Source: Streptomyces sp. NBC_00878
Lineage (GTDB): Bacteria; Actinomycetota; Actinomycetes; Streptomycetales; Streptomycetaceae
Assembly (NCBI RefSeq): GCF_026341515.1
Contig: NZ_JAPEOK010000001.1
Location: forward strand, 1,364,001-1,428,000
Length of the DNA: 64,000 bases
Reading direction: 5' to 3'
Part shown: one piece after another, positions 1 through 8,673 of the stretch
Layout of the letters: the number at the start of each line of letters is the position of its first letter
Position numbering within the stretch: position 1 is the stretch's first letter
Notes under the pieces: generated by a model
What the model was told of the DNA's origin: nothing
The model's database searches: none
What the model saw: the letters and a program-made list of their open reading frames with translations, nothing else
Translations under genes and position numbers: made by a program

Positions 1-679
1 GTCCGACGGCGACCGTGCGGGCCGCCATGCCGACGCCGATGTCGGAGGTGCTGGTGCGGCACCGCAGCCACGTCGTGTCGGCGCCCGCCGTCCCGGTCCG
101 CACATGAGCGAGGTGGTTCCGGTTGAGAGACCGGTAGCGGTGCACGTTGCTGTTGGTCACATCGCCGTCGATGGCGGACTCGACCTCGATCTCTCCCGAC
201 CACTCGTCGGCGGTGAAGACGGTCCGCAGCGCGGCCAGGTGAGGATCTGTCATGTGCACCAGACGGGTCTGCTCCACGCTCAGCACCCCCGCCTTGTCGT
301 CCCGGAACCGGAACGTGCGCATCAGCGTGGCGCGGCGCAGGTCCAGAGTGTGCCGGTGGTCGAACGACTGCCGTGTGTCGGGAGAGAACCACTGGCCCAC
401 CGATCCGTCGGCGGAGCGGAGGCGGAACCGCAGGGGCAGCCAGTTCGGGAGGTTCACCAGGTCCTCGTTCACCACCCGCCGTCCCGCCACGGTCGACTCC
501 AGGCGGTTGTAGACCCCGGCCGCGTATGTGGCCGGGTAGTGGACCAGGCCCGCCCTGCACTCGGGCATCGCGCCGCGGGTGGCGAAGTAGCCGTTACCAA
601 GCGTGCACAACGATTCGCGCAACCGCTCGGCAGCGGGGTCGCACCCCTCGTACTCCCACTCCCAGGTCCACTCCGACAT
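1..679 (-). CDS. Glycoside hydrolase family 65 protein, N-terminal part (cut by window edge)
   Basis: The gene reads leftward and runs off the window, so only the first ~226 residues are visible. It opens MSEWTWEWEYEG and soon contains LGNGYFATRGA, the hallmark of the N-terminal beta-sandwich domain of GH65 enzymes (kojibiose, trehalose or maltose phosphorylases and related hydrolases). The (alpha/alpha)6 catalytic domain lies outside the window, so phosphorylase and hydrolase cannot be told apart. The ATG has a GAGGA box six bases upstream. The neighbours are stress proteins, which fits a role in storage-disaccharide metabolism during dormancy, but that is inference. Confidence 0.8.
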   Translation of the reverse strand, partial: MSEWTWEWEYEGCDPAAERLRESLCTLGNGYFATRGAMPECRAGLVHYPATYAAGVYNRLESTVAGRRVVNEDLVNLPNWLPLRFRLRSADGSVGQWFSPDTRQSFDHRHTLDLRRATLMRTFRFRDDKAGVLSVEQTRLVHMTDPHLAALRTVFTADEWSGEIEVESAIDGDVTNSNVHRYRSLNRNHLAHVRTGTAGADTTWLRCRTSTSDIGVGMAARTVAVG

Positions 680-754
680 CCGCCGTCCTCACCCCCTCCT
701 TCACGGGGCCCTCTCCTCCACGAAATACGCAGGAGCGCCGCCCTCGACCAGGGT

Positions 755-1630
755 TCAGGCTCGCAGCGGGACGACGGCCACCGGACACCGCGCGTGATGC
801 AGCAGGGTGTGGGCGACCCTGCCGAGCTGCAGACCGAAGTGGCCGTGCCGCCTCAGCGCACCGACGACCACCAGGTCGGCGTCGGCCGATGCGTCCAGGA
901 GAACCTTGCGCGCGGAGCCCTCGACCGACTGGCGGTGTACGTTCACCCCGGGGTGAACCCGTACGGCGTCGCGCAGAGCGTCGGTGAGTAGGGCGGAGGC
1001 CCGTTCCTCGTTCACACGGGCGGCGTCGTCCGCGATCAGAGGGTGGTCCACGCGCTCGTGGGCGGGACTGCGCCAGGCCCGCACGGCGTCAAGGGCACAG
1101 CCGCGCGCCTCGGCCTCGTGGAAAGCGAACCGTACGGCAGCCGAGCTCTCGGTGGAGTCTCCGACGCCGACCACGACCCGGCCCGAGGAACCCTGCCGGT
1201 TCTGCTCCCCGCCCCGGACCACAATGACCGGGCAGACCGCCCGGGCGGCCACCGTGAGGCTGACCGACCCCAGCAGCAATCCGCCGATTTCGCCGCGTCC
1301 GCGGGAGCCCGTGACCAGCGCGAAGGATTCATGGCCCGCGTGCAGCAGCACGGACACGGCGTCGTCGGGCAGCACCTCGCTCGACACCTTCAGCTCCGGG
1401 CTGCGGAGCTGGGCGCGCTCCGCGCAGGAAGCGATGATGTGCTCCGCGATGATCTCCTCGGACGGGCGGTCGGTACCGAGGGACGGGCGGACTCCCTCGT
1501 ACCGCTCCCACAGAGAGGCGTAGACGACCCGCAGCGGCAGCCCGTGGCGCGCCGCCTCGTCCGCCGCCCAGTCCACCGCCTGCAGGCTGGAATCCGATCC
1601 GTCGACGCCCACGACCAGCGGGAGCTCCAT
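755..1630 (-). CDS. Universal stress protein, two tandem Usp domains
   Basis: This 291-residue protein has two UspA-type alpha/beta domains. The first begins LVVGVDGSDSSLQAVDWA and ends with the ATP-loop pattern GSRGRGEIGGLLLGSVS. The second begins VVVGVGDSTESS and ends VGALRRHGHFGLQLGRVAHTLLHHA. Such proteins bind ATP and act in hypoxia or stationary-phase survival; the exact function is usually unknown. The open frame extends 113 codons further upstream, but the MELPLVVGVDGS start matches the family and has a GGTGGGG box just before it. It is divergent from the cyclic-nucleotide-binding gene, with a perfect palindrome between them. Confidence 0.9.
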   Translation of the reverse strand: MELPLVVGVDGSDSSLQAVDWAADEAARHGLPLRVVYASLWERYEGVRPSLGTDRPSEEIIAEHIIASCAERAQLRSPELKVSSEVLPDDAVSVLLHAGHESFALVTGSRGRGEIGGLLLGSVSLTVAARAVCPVIVVRGGEQNRQGSSGRVVVGVGDSTESSAAVRFAFHEAEARGCALDAVRAWRSPAHERVDHPLIADDAARVNEERASALLTDALRDAVRVHPGVNVHRQSVEGSARKVLLDASADADLVVVGALRRHGHFGLQLGRVAHTLLHHARCPVAVVPLRA

Positions 1631-1873
1631 CGTCCCCACCGCCTTTCTGCCCGGCCACCGCGAGAACCTCCTGTGCATACCGTCGCACCGCCCTGGGCTC
1701 CCTGCGACACGCGGACCGGCCATCGGCCGCCGGAGCCTGGCCCGGGTTGCGCCACGCCGCTTTGCGACGATCGTGGAGTCATGCGGCCGGGAGGAGAGCA
1801 GGACGACAGCGCTGGGTGCCACCACTCCGCCGCCATGGCTTTTCGCATCGGGTGCGTGCTGAGACGTCCGTGA

Positions 1874-1889
1874 CCGGACTGGAGTCCGG
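1874..1889. promoter_or_regulatory. Palindrome resembling a DevR/OsdR dormancy box
   Basis: CCGGACT-GG-AGTCCGG is a perfect inverted repeat with 7-bp arms, and contains GGAC-N4-GTCC. The mycobacterial DevR (DosR) consensus is built on GGGAC-N4-GTCCC. It ends 35 bp before the GTG of the cyclic-nucleotide-binding gene and lies about 245 bp upstream of the divergent stress-protein gene. The surrounding genes match the known DevR/OsdR regulon types, so the assignment is plausible but unproven. Confidence 0.45.
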
Positions 1890-1924
1890 CTCCACCGCGA
1901 AGTCACGGAGAAGGGACGGCCATC

Positions 1925-2383
1925 GTGGTTGCGAGGACCGGCGTTTTCGGCTCTTTGGCCAAGGAGCATCGCGAGCAGCTCATGTCACTGGCTCGTGAGG
2001 TGTCGTTCGCGATGGGCGAGCGCATCTTCAACGAGGGCGGCAGGGCCGACCGCTTCTGGATCATCCACACGGGCACGGTCGCTCTCGACCTCCATGTACC
2101 CGGCCGGCGCGCGGCGGTCATCGAGACCCTCGGGGCCGGAAAACTGCTGGGCTGGTCCTGGCTGGTCCCTCCCCATCACTGGCATCTGGGGGCCGAGGCA
2201 AGCAGCCCGGTGCGTGCCTACGAATTCGACGCCGCGGCGGTTCGTGAGATGTGCGCCAAGGACGCAGGGCTGGATCACGAACTGTGTGCCTATGTCGTAG
2301 GCGTGCTCGCGCGCCGGCTCAGATCCGCCCGGGTACGACTGCTCGACCTGTACGCGCCCTACGGTGCGGGCGAGGTGCCCTGA
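1925..2383 (+). CDS. Stand-alone cyclic nucleotide-binding domain protein
   Basis: The 152-residue protein consists of one cNMP-binding beta-roll of the Crp/FNR type (GERIFNEGGRADRFWIIHTGTV, then LGAGKLLGWSWLVPPH) with a short helical tail and no DNA-binding domain. It therefore probably senses a ligand or redox state and acts by protein contact rather than as a classical regulator. The GTG start is placed after a GAGAAGGGA box. Equivalent single-domain proteins lie beside universal stress proteins in actinobacterial dormancy islands. The ligand cannot be inferred from the sequence. Confidence 0.85.
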   Translation: MVARTGVFGSLAKEHREQLMSLAREVSFAMGERIFNEGGRADRFWIIHTGTVALDLHVPGRRAAVIETLGAGKLLGWSWLVPPHHWHLGAEASSPVRAYEFDAAAVREMCAKDAGLDHELCAYVVGVLARRLRSARVRLLDLYAPYGAGEVP

Positions 2384-2407
2384 CGAGGCGGGACGAGGTG
2401 GTGGGAA

Positions 2408-3085
2408 GTGCCGGAGACACCGCACATCGTGAGCGATGTGATGACCCTGACGGTCGTGGCGGTCGGACGCGACGCGCCCTTCAAGGAGATCGTCGAGACC
2501 ATGGGCCAGTGGAGAGTCAGTGCCATGCCGGTCCTGGAGGGCGAAGGGCGCGTCATCGGCGTTGTCTCCGAGGCCGATCTGCTGCCCAAGGAGGAGTTCC
2601 GCGACAGCGACCCGAGCCTCTACGAGCAACGTCGGCGCCTGTCCGACGTCGCCAAGGCGGGGGCGGTGACGGCGGGGGAGCTCATGAGCACCCCCGCGAT
2701 CACCGTCCACCCCGACGTCACCCTGGCCCAGGCGGCCAGGATCATGGCGGTCCGGCGCGTCAAGCGGCTGCCCGTGGTCGACGACGTGGGCATGCTCCAG
2801 GGCATCGTCAGCCGTGCCGATCTGCTGAAGGTCTTCCTGCGGTCGGACGAGGACATCGAGGAGGAGGTCCGCCGCACCGTGGTGTCCTACCTCTTCCCGG
2901 GCTTCAGCCACGCCATCCACGTGAACGTGCACGAGGGAGTCGTCACCCTCCGCGGGCACATTCGCGACACCTCGCTCATCTCGGTCGCCGTCCGCCTCGT
3001 GCGTGCCGTGGAGGGTGTCGTGGACGTCGAGCCCCATCTCACGGGCGAGTCCACACCTCCGGCCGGACCGGACGGAGCGCGGTGA
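2408..3085 (+). CDS. CBS-pair and BON domain protein
   Basis: The 225-residue protein carries two CBS repeats (VGRDAPFKEIVETM...GVVSEADLL, then ITVHPDVTLAQAARIM...GIVSRADLL). A C-terminal BON domain follows (about residues 150-215), with the typical VHEGVVTLRGHI strand pair. CBS pairs bind adenosine nucleotides, and BON domains are thought to contact phospholipid or other surfaces. It begins 24 bases after the cyclic-nucleotide-binding gene on the same strand, so the two are probably cotranscribed. A close paralogue lies at 4364-5038. A regulatory, energy-sensing role is inferred from the domains only. Confidence 0.9.
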   Translation: MPETPHIVSDVMTLTVVAVGRDAPFKEIVETMGQWRVSAMPVLEGEGRVIGVVSEADLLPKEEFRDSDPSLYEQRRRLSDVAKAGAVTAGELMSTPAITVHPDVTLAQAARIMAVRRVKRLPVVDDVGMLQGIVSRADLLKVFLRSDEDIEEEVRRTVVSYLFPGFSHAIHVNVHEGVVTLRGHIRDTSLISVAVRLVRAVEGVVDVEPHLTGESTPPAGPDGAR

Positions 3086-3223
3086 AGGTCCGGCAGTGCG
3101 GCCCTGCGACGAAGAGGGAGACGAAGAGGGAAGGGAAGAGGCCGACGTCGGCGTGAGGCACTGCGCGGCGAGCACAGCACGTACGCGGAAAGAGCGGAAA
3201 GAGAGGAGCCACCGGCACCTCAC

Positions 3224-4156
3224 TCACTGCTCGGCTGGAGTGATGCGGCGTCCCGTGACGCGCGTGGGCCGGATCGACACCCACATCTCGCGTTCTCCCC
3301 CTGGCCACGGCGTGGTGTGGGCGCGATCGACCAGTTTTCGCACCGCGTCAGGCTCGGTGACGACTCGCGCGGGTCCGACGACGAGCACGCTCCAGCCCTG
3401 GCTCATGGCCTCGTCCACATGGTCGACCTCGAAGGCGACTTCCGAACCGACGGCCGCCGCCGGGACGGAGTCCGGCGCGGTCCGGAACGCGATGGCATCG
3501 TCCATGACCTCGTAGTTCACCGGAACCACCGCCGGGCCGTCCGCTGTCGACACCGCGACGCGTCCCACTCCGTGCGTGGAAAGCCGGGCGCGGCATTCGT
3601 CGGGACCCAGGTCCCGCACCTGAGGGTGCAGGAGCGCCCGACCCTGGCCGGGCGGCACGTCGAGGCCGCCGCCGCGCAGGGCCGTGACGCTGGTGCCCAG
3701 CGCGGCGGCCAGGTTGATGAGACTCGCCACGGTCGGACCGGCTGTCCGTTCCTCGATGTATGCCAGGTACTCCGGAGCCATTCCGGCGCGGCGGGCCGTC
3801 TCCGCCCGGGTCAGTCCGAGGCGTGTGCGCTCGGCGGCGACGCGTCGGCCGATGTCACCGGGATTGGGCGGCCTGCCGGGCCGAGTCCCGCCCGGCCCGG
3901 CGTCCCCCTGCCGCCCACCAGTCCCTTCCGCGCTCGGCCGGGAAGTCCCGGGAGCTCTCCCGGGGCCGTGCTCGATGTGGCGGATGTGTGCGTCGGGCCC
4001 GGGAAAGACGAGGGTCACCTCGTCCGTGTCCGACCAGCGCACATCGTAGGGAGGAGTTCCGTCCGCGTGGTGGAGCCCGACAATCTCGCCGTCGCGCCTC
4101 GGAACACTGGTGGCAGGGCTTTCGACAACGAGTTGATCGCCGAGTTGAGCTCGCAT
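3224..4156 (-). CDS. DUF1918 - XRE helix-turn-helix - pyridoxamine-oxidase-fold fusion protein
   Basis: The protein has 310 residues and three parts. A DUF1918 domain (1-60, MRAQLGDQLVVES) is followed by a Pro/Gly-rich linker. An XRE helix-turn-helix occupies 101-162 (IGRRVAAERTRLGLTRAETARRAGMAPEYLAYIE). A pyridoxamine 5'-phosphate oxidase-like split barrel spans ~182-305 (GRVAVSTADGPAVVPVNYEV). The last fold binds flavin or F420, so the protein could couple cofactor redox state to DNA binding; this is inference. The frame is open far upstream, but the ATG at 4156 has a strong GAGGAAGGGG box and begins exactly at DUF1918. It is divergent from the CBS gene at 4364. Confidence 0.85.
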   Translation of the reverse strand: MRAQLGDQLVVESPATSVPRRDGEIVGLHHADGTPPYDVRWSDTDEVTLVFPGPDAHIRHIEHGPGRAPGTSRPSAEGTGGRQGDAGPGGTRPGRPPNPGDIGRRVAAERTRLGLTRAETARRAGMAPEYLAYIEERTAGPTVASLINLAAALGTSVTALRGGGLDVPPGQGRALLHPQVRDLGPDECRARLSTHGVGRVAVSTADGPAVVPVNYEVMDDAIAFRTAPDSVPAAAVGSEVAFEVDHVDEAMSQGWSVLVVGPARVVTEPDAVRKLVDRAHTTPWPGGEREMWVSIRPTRVTGRRITPAEQ

Positions 4157-4248
4157 GATCGCCGCCCCTTCCTCAGAATGCTGTTGTACCCAACGTGCCA
4201 CGCGCGGCGTACCGCCGCATGGGATGAGAGCCCCAGTGATCCTGGTGC

Positions 4249-4262
4249 CGGACGATCGGCCC
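4249..4262. promoter_or_regulatory. Possible DevR/OsdR-like box between divergent genes
   Basis: CGGAC-GATC-GGCCC is an imperfect version of the GGGAC-N4-GTCCC dormancy box. It lies in the 207-bp gap between the divergent DUF1918-HTH gene and the second CBS-BON gene, about 90-100 bp from each start. The match is weaker than the palindrome at 1874. Confidence 0.3.
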
Positions 4263-4363
4263 GGGGCTGCACGCACAACGCCCCCGAGCGAATGGCTCCT
4301 GACCCGCTCGGCACCCGACCACCACGGCCCACTGGCTGTCTCCACCCCGAACGGAGAGGCGAC

Positions 4364-5038
4364 ATGCACCACCGTACGGTCGCAGAACTCATGACCCGAA
4401 GCGTCGTGCGTGCACGGCGCGACATGCCGTTCAAGGAGATCGTCAAGCTGCTCGCGGACAACGACGTCACCGCTGTGCCCGTGGTCGACGACCTGGACCG
4501 CCCCGTCGGTGTGGTGTCCGAGGCCGACCTGCTGCGCAAGTCCTCGGCCCAGGCCGACCCGTCCGGCCTGACACCGGTTCCGCATATGGAGGCGTGGGAG
4601 CGGGCCAAGGCCGAAGGCGCCAGGGCCGAGGAGCTGATGTCGGCTCCCGCCGTGTGCGCGCGTCCGGAGTGGACCGTGGTCGAGGCGGCTCGCCTCATGG
4701 CGGTACAGAACGTCAAGCGACTGCCGGTGGTGGACGAGGCGGACCGGCTGCAGGGCATCGTCAGTCGCGGTGACCTGCTGATGATCTTCCTGCGCCGGGA
4801 CGACGCCATCCGCGACGAGATCACCGGCGACGTGCTGCGGGGGACGCTGGGCCCCGCAGCCTCGGAGGTGACGGTCGAGGTACGCGACGGGCGCGTCATA
4901 CTCGGTGGATCCGTCGAGGTCAGGGACCTGATCCCGGTGATCGAGCAGCTGTGCCGAGGCGTTGACGGCGTGGTCGCGGTCTCCGAACACATCGCGTACC
5001 GGGCAGACGACTCCCGAGACTCCCCCAACGGCACATGA
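4364..5038 (+). CDS. CBS-pair and BON domain protein (second copy)
   Basis: The 224-residue paralogue of the 2408-3085 product has the same order: two CBS repeats (MPFKEIVKLLADNDVTAVPVVDD, GVVSEADLLRK; then EWTVVEAARLMAVQNVKRLPVVD, GIVSRGDLLMIF) and a C-terminal BON domain with VRDGRVILGGSV. The ATG lies behind a GGAGAGG box at 4353-4359. The open frame continues upstream across the divergent gene but has no family similarity there. The two copies probably arose by local duplication. The ligand, probably an adenine nucleotide, is inferred from the CBS fold. Confidence 0.9.
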   Translation: MHHRTVAELMTRSVVRARRDMPFKEIVKLLADNDVTAVPVVDDLDRPVGVVSEADLLRKSSAQADPSGLTPVPHMEAWERAKAEGARAEELMSAPAVCARPEWTVVEAARLMAVQNVKRLPVVDEADRLQGIVSRGDLLMIFLRRDDAIRDEITGDVLRGTLGPAASEVTVEVRDGRVILGGSVEVRDLIPVIEQLCRGVDGVVAVSEHIAYRADDSRDSPNGT

Positions 5039-5095
5039 CGCCTGCCGCGGAACCGCTGTGTTCCCGCTCATCCTGCCGCGACGGACAGGCGGCGG

Positions 5096-5407
5096 TCAGC
5101 CTCCTTGTATCTGGTCCGGCATCGGCCAGCCGGTCTCCGGGCGAGCGCTCTGCCCGGTGGCGCCCGTGCCCATGCCCTCGATGTCGCGCTCGGCGGCGTC
5201 CACCAGCTGCCGGCCGAGGTCGTGCATGGCCCTGCCCGCCGCCAGTTCGTCACCGATCTCCGGAACATCCGTGTCCGTGGGGTTCTGGTGCGCGGCCCCG
5301 TGCCCGGTGAACTCCGTGGTGCCCGTGTTCAGCACCACGCGTGCCTTGGTGGTTCCCTCGTCCTCGAAGAGGTAGAGCCGAACCTTCCATTCCCCGGTAT
5401 GCGGCAT
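5096..5407 (-). CDS. DUF1876 (dsRBD-fold) small protein
   Basis: The 103-residue protein begins MPHTGEWKVRLYLFEDEGTT and contains a short HQNPTDTDVPEIGDELAAGRAM stretch, characteristic of DUF1876 proteins, whose fold resembles a double-stranded-RNA-binding domain. The family is widespread in actinobacteria and often induced under hypoxia (Rv1738/Rv2632c type). Rv1738 resembles ribosome hibernation factors in structure, so a translation-arrest role is possible. The ATG follows a GAGGAGGAAA ribosome site. It is convergent with the CBS-BON gene. Confidence 0.85.
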   Translation of the reverse strand: MPHTGEWKVRLYLFEDEGTTKARVVLNTGTTEFTGHGAAHQNPTDTDVPEIGDELAAGRAMHDLGRQLVDAAERDIEGMGTGATGQSARPETGWPMPDQIQGG

Positions 5408-5457
5408 CGTTTCCTCCTCAGCTCGTTACGGACCGCGGTGATCCGGATGCGTTGTGC

Positions 5458-6807
5458 TCATGGCTTCGCCACTCCCGCGGCTGCGGCCAGGACCTCGTCC
5501 TCGATACGACGCCGGACCCCGCCGGTGAGCTCGGTCAGTCGCTCGGAGGTCACCGCCCGCGGCGCGACCGGGGTCCTGATCCGGAGTGCCTCCGACGGGA
5601 GCCCCGCCAGGTCGGCGGCGAATCTCTCCCCGCTCTGCCTCGGAGTGGGGCGCTCGACGGTGCGCCTCCCGTTCCGCATCACCGTCTCCAGCAGCGGCAC
5701 GCCGTCGTCGGGGGGCTGTTCATCGCGGAGCCCGATCACGTCGGCGTATCCGGGGCAGCGGAACACCTGCTTCTGCCCGGGGGCGGTCGCCTTGGCCGAG
5801 GAGAGTTTCATCACCGGCCGACCGTCGAACTCGACCATCTTGTAGGCGGAGTCCAGGTACGGGGCATCGGCTGAGACTCCGACGCGGGTGCCGACGGCGT
5901 AGATGTCGATCGGCGCCGAGCGGACCAGGTCGTCCACGGCGTACTCGTCGAGACCGCCGCTGGCGACGATCCGCACGTCCGGCAGCCCGGCCGCGTCGAG
6001 GATGGCCCGCGCCCGCAGCGCCAGGGCGCCGAGGTCGCCGCTGTCCAGTCGTATCGCCGAGCCGGACGCACGGTCCAGATTCCGCAGCACGCGCGCCGCG
6101 ACCCGGACCCCCTCTTCGGTGTCGTAGGTGTCCACCAGGAGTGTCAGCGGGCCGGGGTGGGACCGGGCGAAAGCATGGAACGCCGCCTCCTCCGTGCCGA
6201 AGGCCTCGATGTACGAGTGGGCCATCGTGCCGACGGCGGGCAGCCCTTCTGCGGTGGCCGCGGCGACGTTGCTCGTTCCGGCGAAGCCGACCATCGCGCT
6301 CAGCCGGGCGGCCTGGAAACCGGCCTGGGGGCCGTGGGTGCGTCGCAGAGAGAAGTCCACGACCGGGTGTCCCGCCGCCGCCAGGACGCACCGTGCGGCT
6401 TTGGAGGCGATCGTCGTCTGGTGATTGACCTGGTTGAGTACGTACGTCTCGACCAGTTGCGCCTGCGGAAGCGAAGCGGTCACCTCCAGCAGTGGCTCTC
6501 CGGCGAGGACGATCCGCCCCTCCGGTACCGCCCTCACCTGGCCGTTGAATTCCATGCCGAGCAGCGGCGCCAGATCGCCCGGAGGCCGGTGCAGCGCCGA
6601 GGCGAAGGCATCGACGTCCTCGGGGCCGACCCGGAAACCGGACAGGAAGTCGAGTGACGACTCCAGGCCGGCGGTCACCAGAAACCCGCGGTCGGGCGGC
6701 ATGTCGCGGACGAACAGGCTGAACGTCGCCGGGCCGGTCATCCCCTCACGCAGGTACGACATCGCCATCGTGACCTCGTACAGATCAGTGGTCGTCGCCG
6801 AGGACAT
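5458..6807 (-). CDS. pncB: Nicotinate phosphoribosyltransferase
   Basis: The 449-residue protein converts nicotinate and PRPP to nicotinate mononucleotide in NAD salvage. Diagnostic stretches include TTDLYEVTMAMSYLREG at the N-terminus, LETYVLNQVNHQTTIASKA-like sequence, DFSLRRTHG with the conserved histidine, and IRLDSGDLGALALRAR plus VRIVASGGLDEYAVDDL around the phosphate site. The ATG at 6807 was chosen because a GGAGGAGTG box lies just upstream and the family start MSSATTTDLYEVTMA follows. This gene type is part of the DevR/OsdR-like stress set in other actinobacteria. Confidence 0.93.
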   Translation of the reverse strand: MSSATTTDLYEVTMAMSYLREGMTGPATFSLFVRDMPPDRGFLVTAGLESSLDFLSGFRVGPEDVDAFASALHRPPGDLAPLLGMEFNGQVRAVPEGRIVLAGEPLLEVTASLPQAQLVETYVLNQVNHQTTIASKAARCVLAAAGHPVVDFSLRRTHGPQAGFQAARLSAMVGFAGTSNVAAATAEGLPAVGTMAHSYIEAFGTEEAAFHAFARSHPGPLTLLVDTYDTEEGVRVAARVLRNLDRASGSAIRLDSGDLGALALRARAILDAAGLPDVRIVASGGLDEYAVDDLVRSAPIDIYAVGTRVGVSADAPYLDSAYKMVEFDGRPVMKLSSAKATAPGQKQVFRCPGYADVIGLRDEQPPDDGVPLLETVMRNGRRTVERPTPRQSGERFAADLAGLPSEALRIRTPVAPRAVTSERLTELTGGVRRRIEDEVLAAAAGVAKP

Positions 6808-6851
6808 CTGTGTCACTCCTCCTGGGCACCGGTGAGGCGCCACGAGTTCGT

Positions 6852-7466
6852 TCACTTTCCGAACCGTGCGGACCACAGGGGCTCCACCAAGTCCCATTCG
6901 GTGTCCCACTGCGCGTACCGCCTGCGGTTCAGCGCCACATGCATGCCCTTTCGCACGGCGACGAGGCCGGCGTACACGCCGACCGCTGTCATGGCGCCCA
7001 TCACCCAGCCGGCGGCCTTCGCGTTGCCGGCGGACATCGGCGGCTCCTGCACGGTTCCGTCCCGGTCCACCCAGATCCGCACAGTCGAGCCTTCGGCCTT
7101 GTCCGACGGTACGCGGGTGGTTCCCGTCAGCTGCCTGCCGTCGTTCCCCGTCCACCTGACCTGCACCTTCTGCTTCTCGTCTGCGGCAATGCCCGGTGCG
7201 GTATCAGGGGCCGAGATCAGCCGGGCGGTGACCTGATGCCGTTCCGCGGACTGGGTCTGAACGGCGCGCATCCCGGACTCGTATGCCGCCAGCCCCGCAC
7301 CCACCGAAGCCATCGGCAGTCCGAGGACGAGCACCAGCAGCAGGAAGCCGGAGCACCAGGCTTCGACCCGGTCGTTCGTACGCCTCAGTGGGTTCGCACC
7401 CTTGCGCGGGTGCTCGTGGTGCGGCCGATGAGGACCGGATGCGTGCGGCGAATCCTGTGCACTCAT
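6852..7466 (-). CDS. Rv1733c-like two-helix membrane protein
   Basis: This 204-residue protein has a basic, proline-rich N-terminus (GPHRPHHEHPRKGANPLRR) and a first membrane helix (CSGFLLLVLVLGLPMASVGA). An extracytoplasmic domain of ~90 residues follows, then a second helix (AAGWVMGAMTAVGVYAGLVA) and a cytoplasmic tail ending AQWDTEWDLVEPLWSARFGK. That layout and the C-terminal EWDLVEPxW pattern match the Rv1733c family, known from the mycobacterial dormancy regulon. The ATG follows a CTGGAGGCC box. Molecular function is unknown. Confidence 0.85.
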   Translation of the reverse strand: MSAQDSPHASGPHRPHHEHPRKGANPLRRTNDRVEAWCSGFLLLVLVLGLPMASVGAGLAAYESGMRAVQTQSAERHQVTARLISAPDTAPGIAADEKQKVQVRWTGNDGRQLTGTTRVPSDKAEGSTVRIWVDRDGTVQEPPMSAGNAKAAGWVMGAMTAVGVYAGLVAVRKGMHVALNRRRYAQWDTEWDLVEPLWSARFGK

Positions 7467-7551
7467 GGTCTGGCCTCCAGCTGTTGCTGGTGCGTCCCCC
7501 ACGGTGTCTGTTTCTCTCCCTACATTCCAATGGCGACAGATCCCGGTCACG

Positions 7552-7565
7552 GGGCCGAAGGTCCT
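7552..7565. promoter_or_regulatory. Weak DevR/OsdR-like box upstream of the Rv1733c-like gene
   Basis: GGGCC-GAAG-GTCCT matches 8 of 10 fixed positions of GGGAC-N4-GTCCC. It lies about 86 bp upstream of the Rv1733c-like start (7466) and just beyond the end of the next stress-protein gene. Its position is right, but the match is only partial. Confidence 0.25.
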
Positions 7566-7597
7566 TGTCCGGCGGCCACTCGGCCCACGGCCGCCGA

Positions 7598-8416
7598 TCA
7601 GATCTGCGGAACGACCGCGATCGGGCACGGCGCGTGATGCAGCACCGCGTGGTTGACCAGTCCCAGCTGCAACCCGACGTGCCCATGTCGTCTGCGGGCT
7701 CCGACGACGAGCAGATCGGCGCTGGAGGCGGCATCGAGAAGCGCCTGTCGCGCCGAGCCCTCGACCACCTGGCTGCTCACCGGCACGTCCTGATACGGCT
7801 GCGCGGAGCCGCGCAGCGCGTCGGCGAGAACCTGCGCCGGAGGGTGCTCAGGGGCTTGGAGGGGGTATCCGGACAGGCCCGGAGGCCCGGGGTTCCCGAC
7901 CGGGACACTCCAGGCGTGCACCGCCACCAGCTGACAGTGCCGCATCTGGGCCTCGCGAAAGGCGAACCGCACGGCCGTACCGCTCCCCTCCCCGGCCTCG
8001 ACTCCGACGACGACGCTCCCGAAGCGGCCGTGCCGGTGCTCCAACCCGCCGCGCACCACGACGACCGGGCAGTCGGCATGGGCGGCCACATACAGGCTGA
8101 CCGAACCGAGAAGCAGCCCGGCGAGGCCTCCGAGCCCTCTGGACCCGAGTACCAGCGCGAGGGCGTTGCGCCCTTTGCCCACCAGGGCGGACGCCGCGTC
8201 CTCGTACAGCAGCTCATTCGACAGCCGTACCGCGGGTGCGCTCTTCCTGGCTCGCTCCGAGGCGGCGGCGACCAGGCCGGACGACTCGTGGTCCGCTGCA
8301 GCCGCGTGCAGGAGATGGAGCGGCACCTCGTGCCGGAGTGCCTCGTCAGCGGCCCAGTCCACCGCCTCAAGACTCGCCTCGGACCCGTCGATGCCGACCA
8401 CCAGGGGAACCGCCAT
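7598..8416 (-). CDS. Universal stress protein, two tandem Usp domains
   Basis: This 272-residue protein has two Usp domains. Domain 1 begins LVVGIDGSEASLEAVDWAADEA and has GSRGLGGLAGLLLGSVSLYVA. Domain 2 begins VVVGVEAGEGSGTAVRFAF and closes with VGARRRHGHVGLQLGLVNHAVLHHAPCPIAVVP. The GxxG-x9-GS loops suggest ATP binding. It is clearly a paralogue of the 755-1630 product. The ATG follows a GGAGGCG box; the longer upstream extension has no family similarity. It is divergent from the next stress-protein gene. Confidence 0.9.
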   Translation of the reverse strand: MAVPLVVGIDGSEASLEAVDWAADEALRHEVPLHLLHAAAADHESSGLVAAASERARKSAPAVRLSNELLYEDAASALVGKGRNALALVLGSRGLGGLAGLLLGSVSLYVAAHADCPVVVVRGGLEHRHGRFGSVVVGVEAGEGSGTAVRFAFREAQMRHCQLVAVHAWSVPVGNPGPPGLSGYPLQAPEHPPAQVLADALRGSAQPYQDVPVSSQVVEGSARQALLDAASSADLLVVGARRRHGHVGLQLGLVNHAVLHHAPCPIAVVPQI

Positions 8417-8673
8417 CGCCTCCGCCTCCTCATGCCGGACTTCACGCCGGTCGGTTGTCCGCCCTTCCGGGGACCACATGCGCCGCGAGGAGATCTGGGG
8501 TACTCCTCGATGGAGAAGCGCCGTGGTCAACGCGCCGACACAGATGCTCATGCGCTGCGCCGACCACGCCCACAGCCGGCCTGCACGGCCGCCGACACGC
8601 GGAGACCGTGGCAGTGCGGACAGCGGCCACACCCACCGTCCTTCCAGCTTCTTACGAAATGGAGGCAGTCGCC

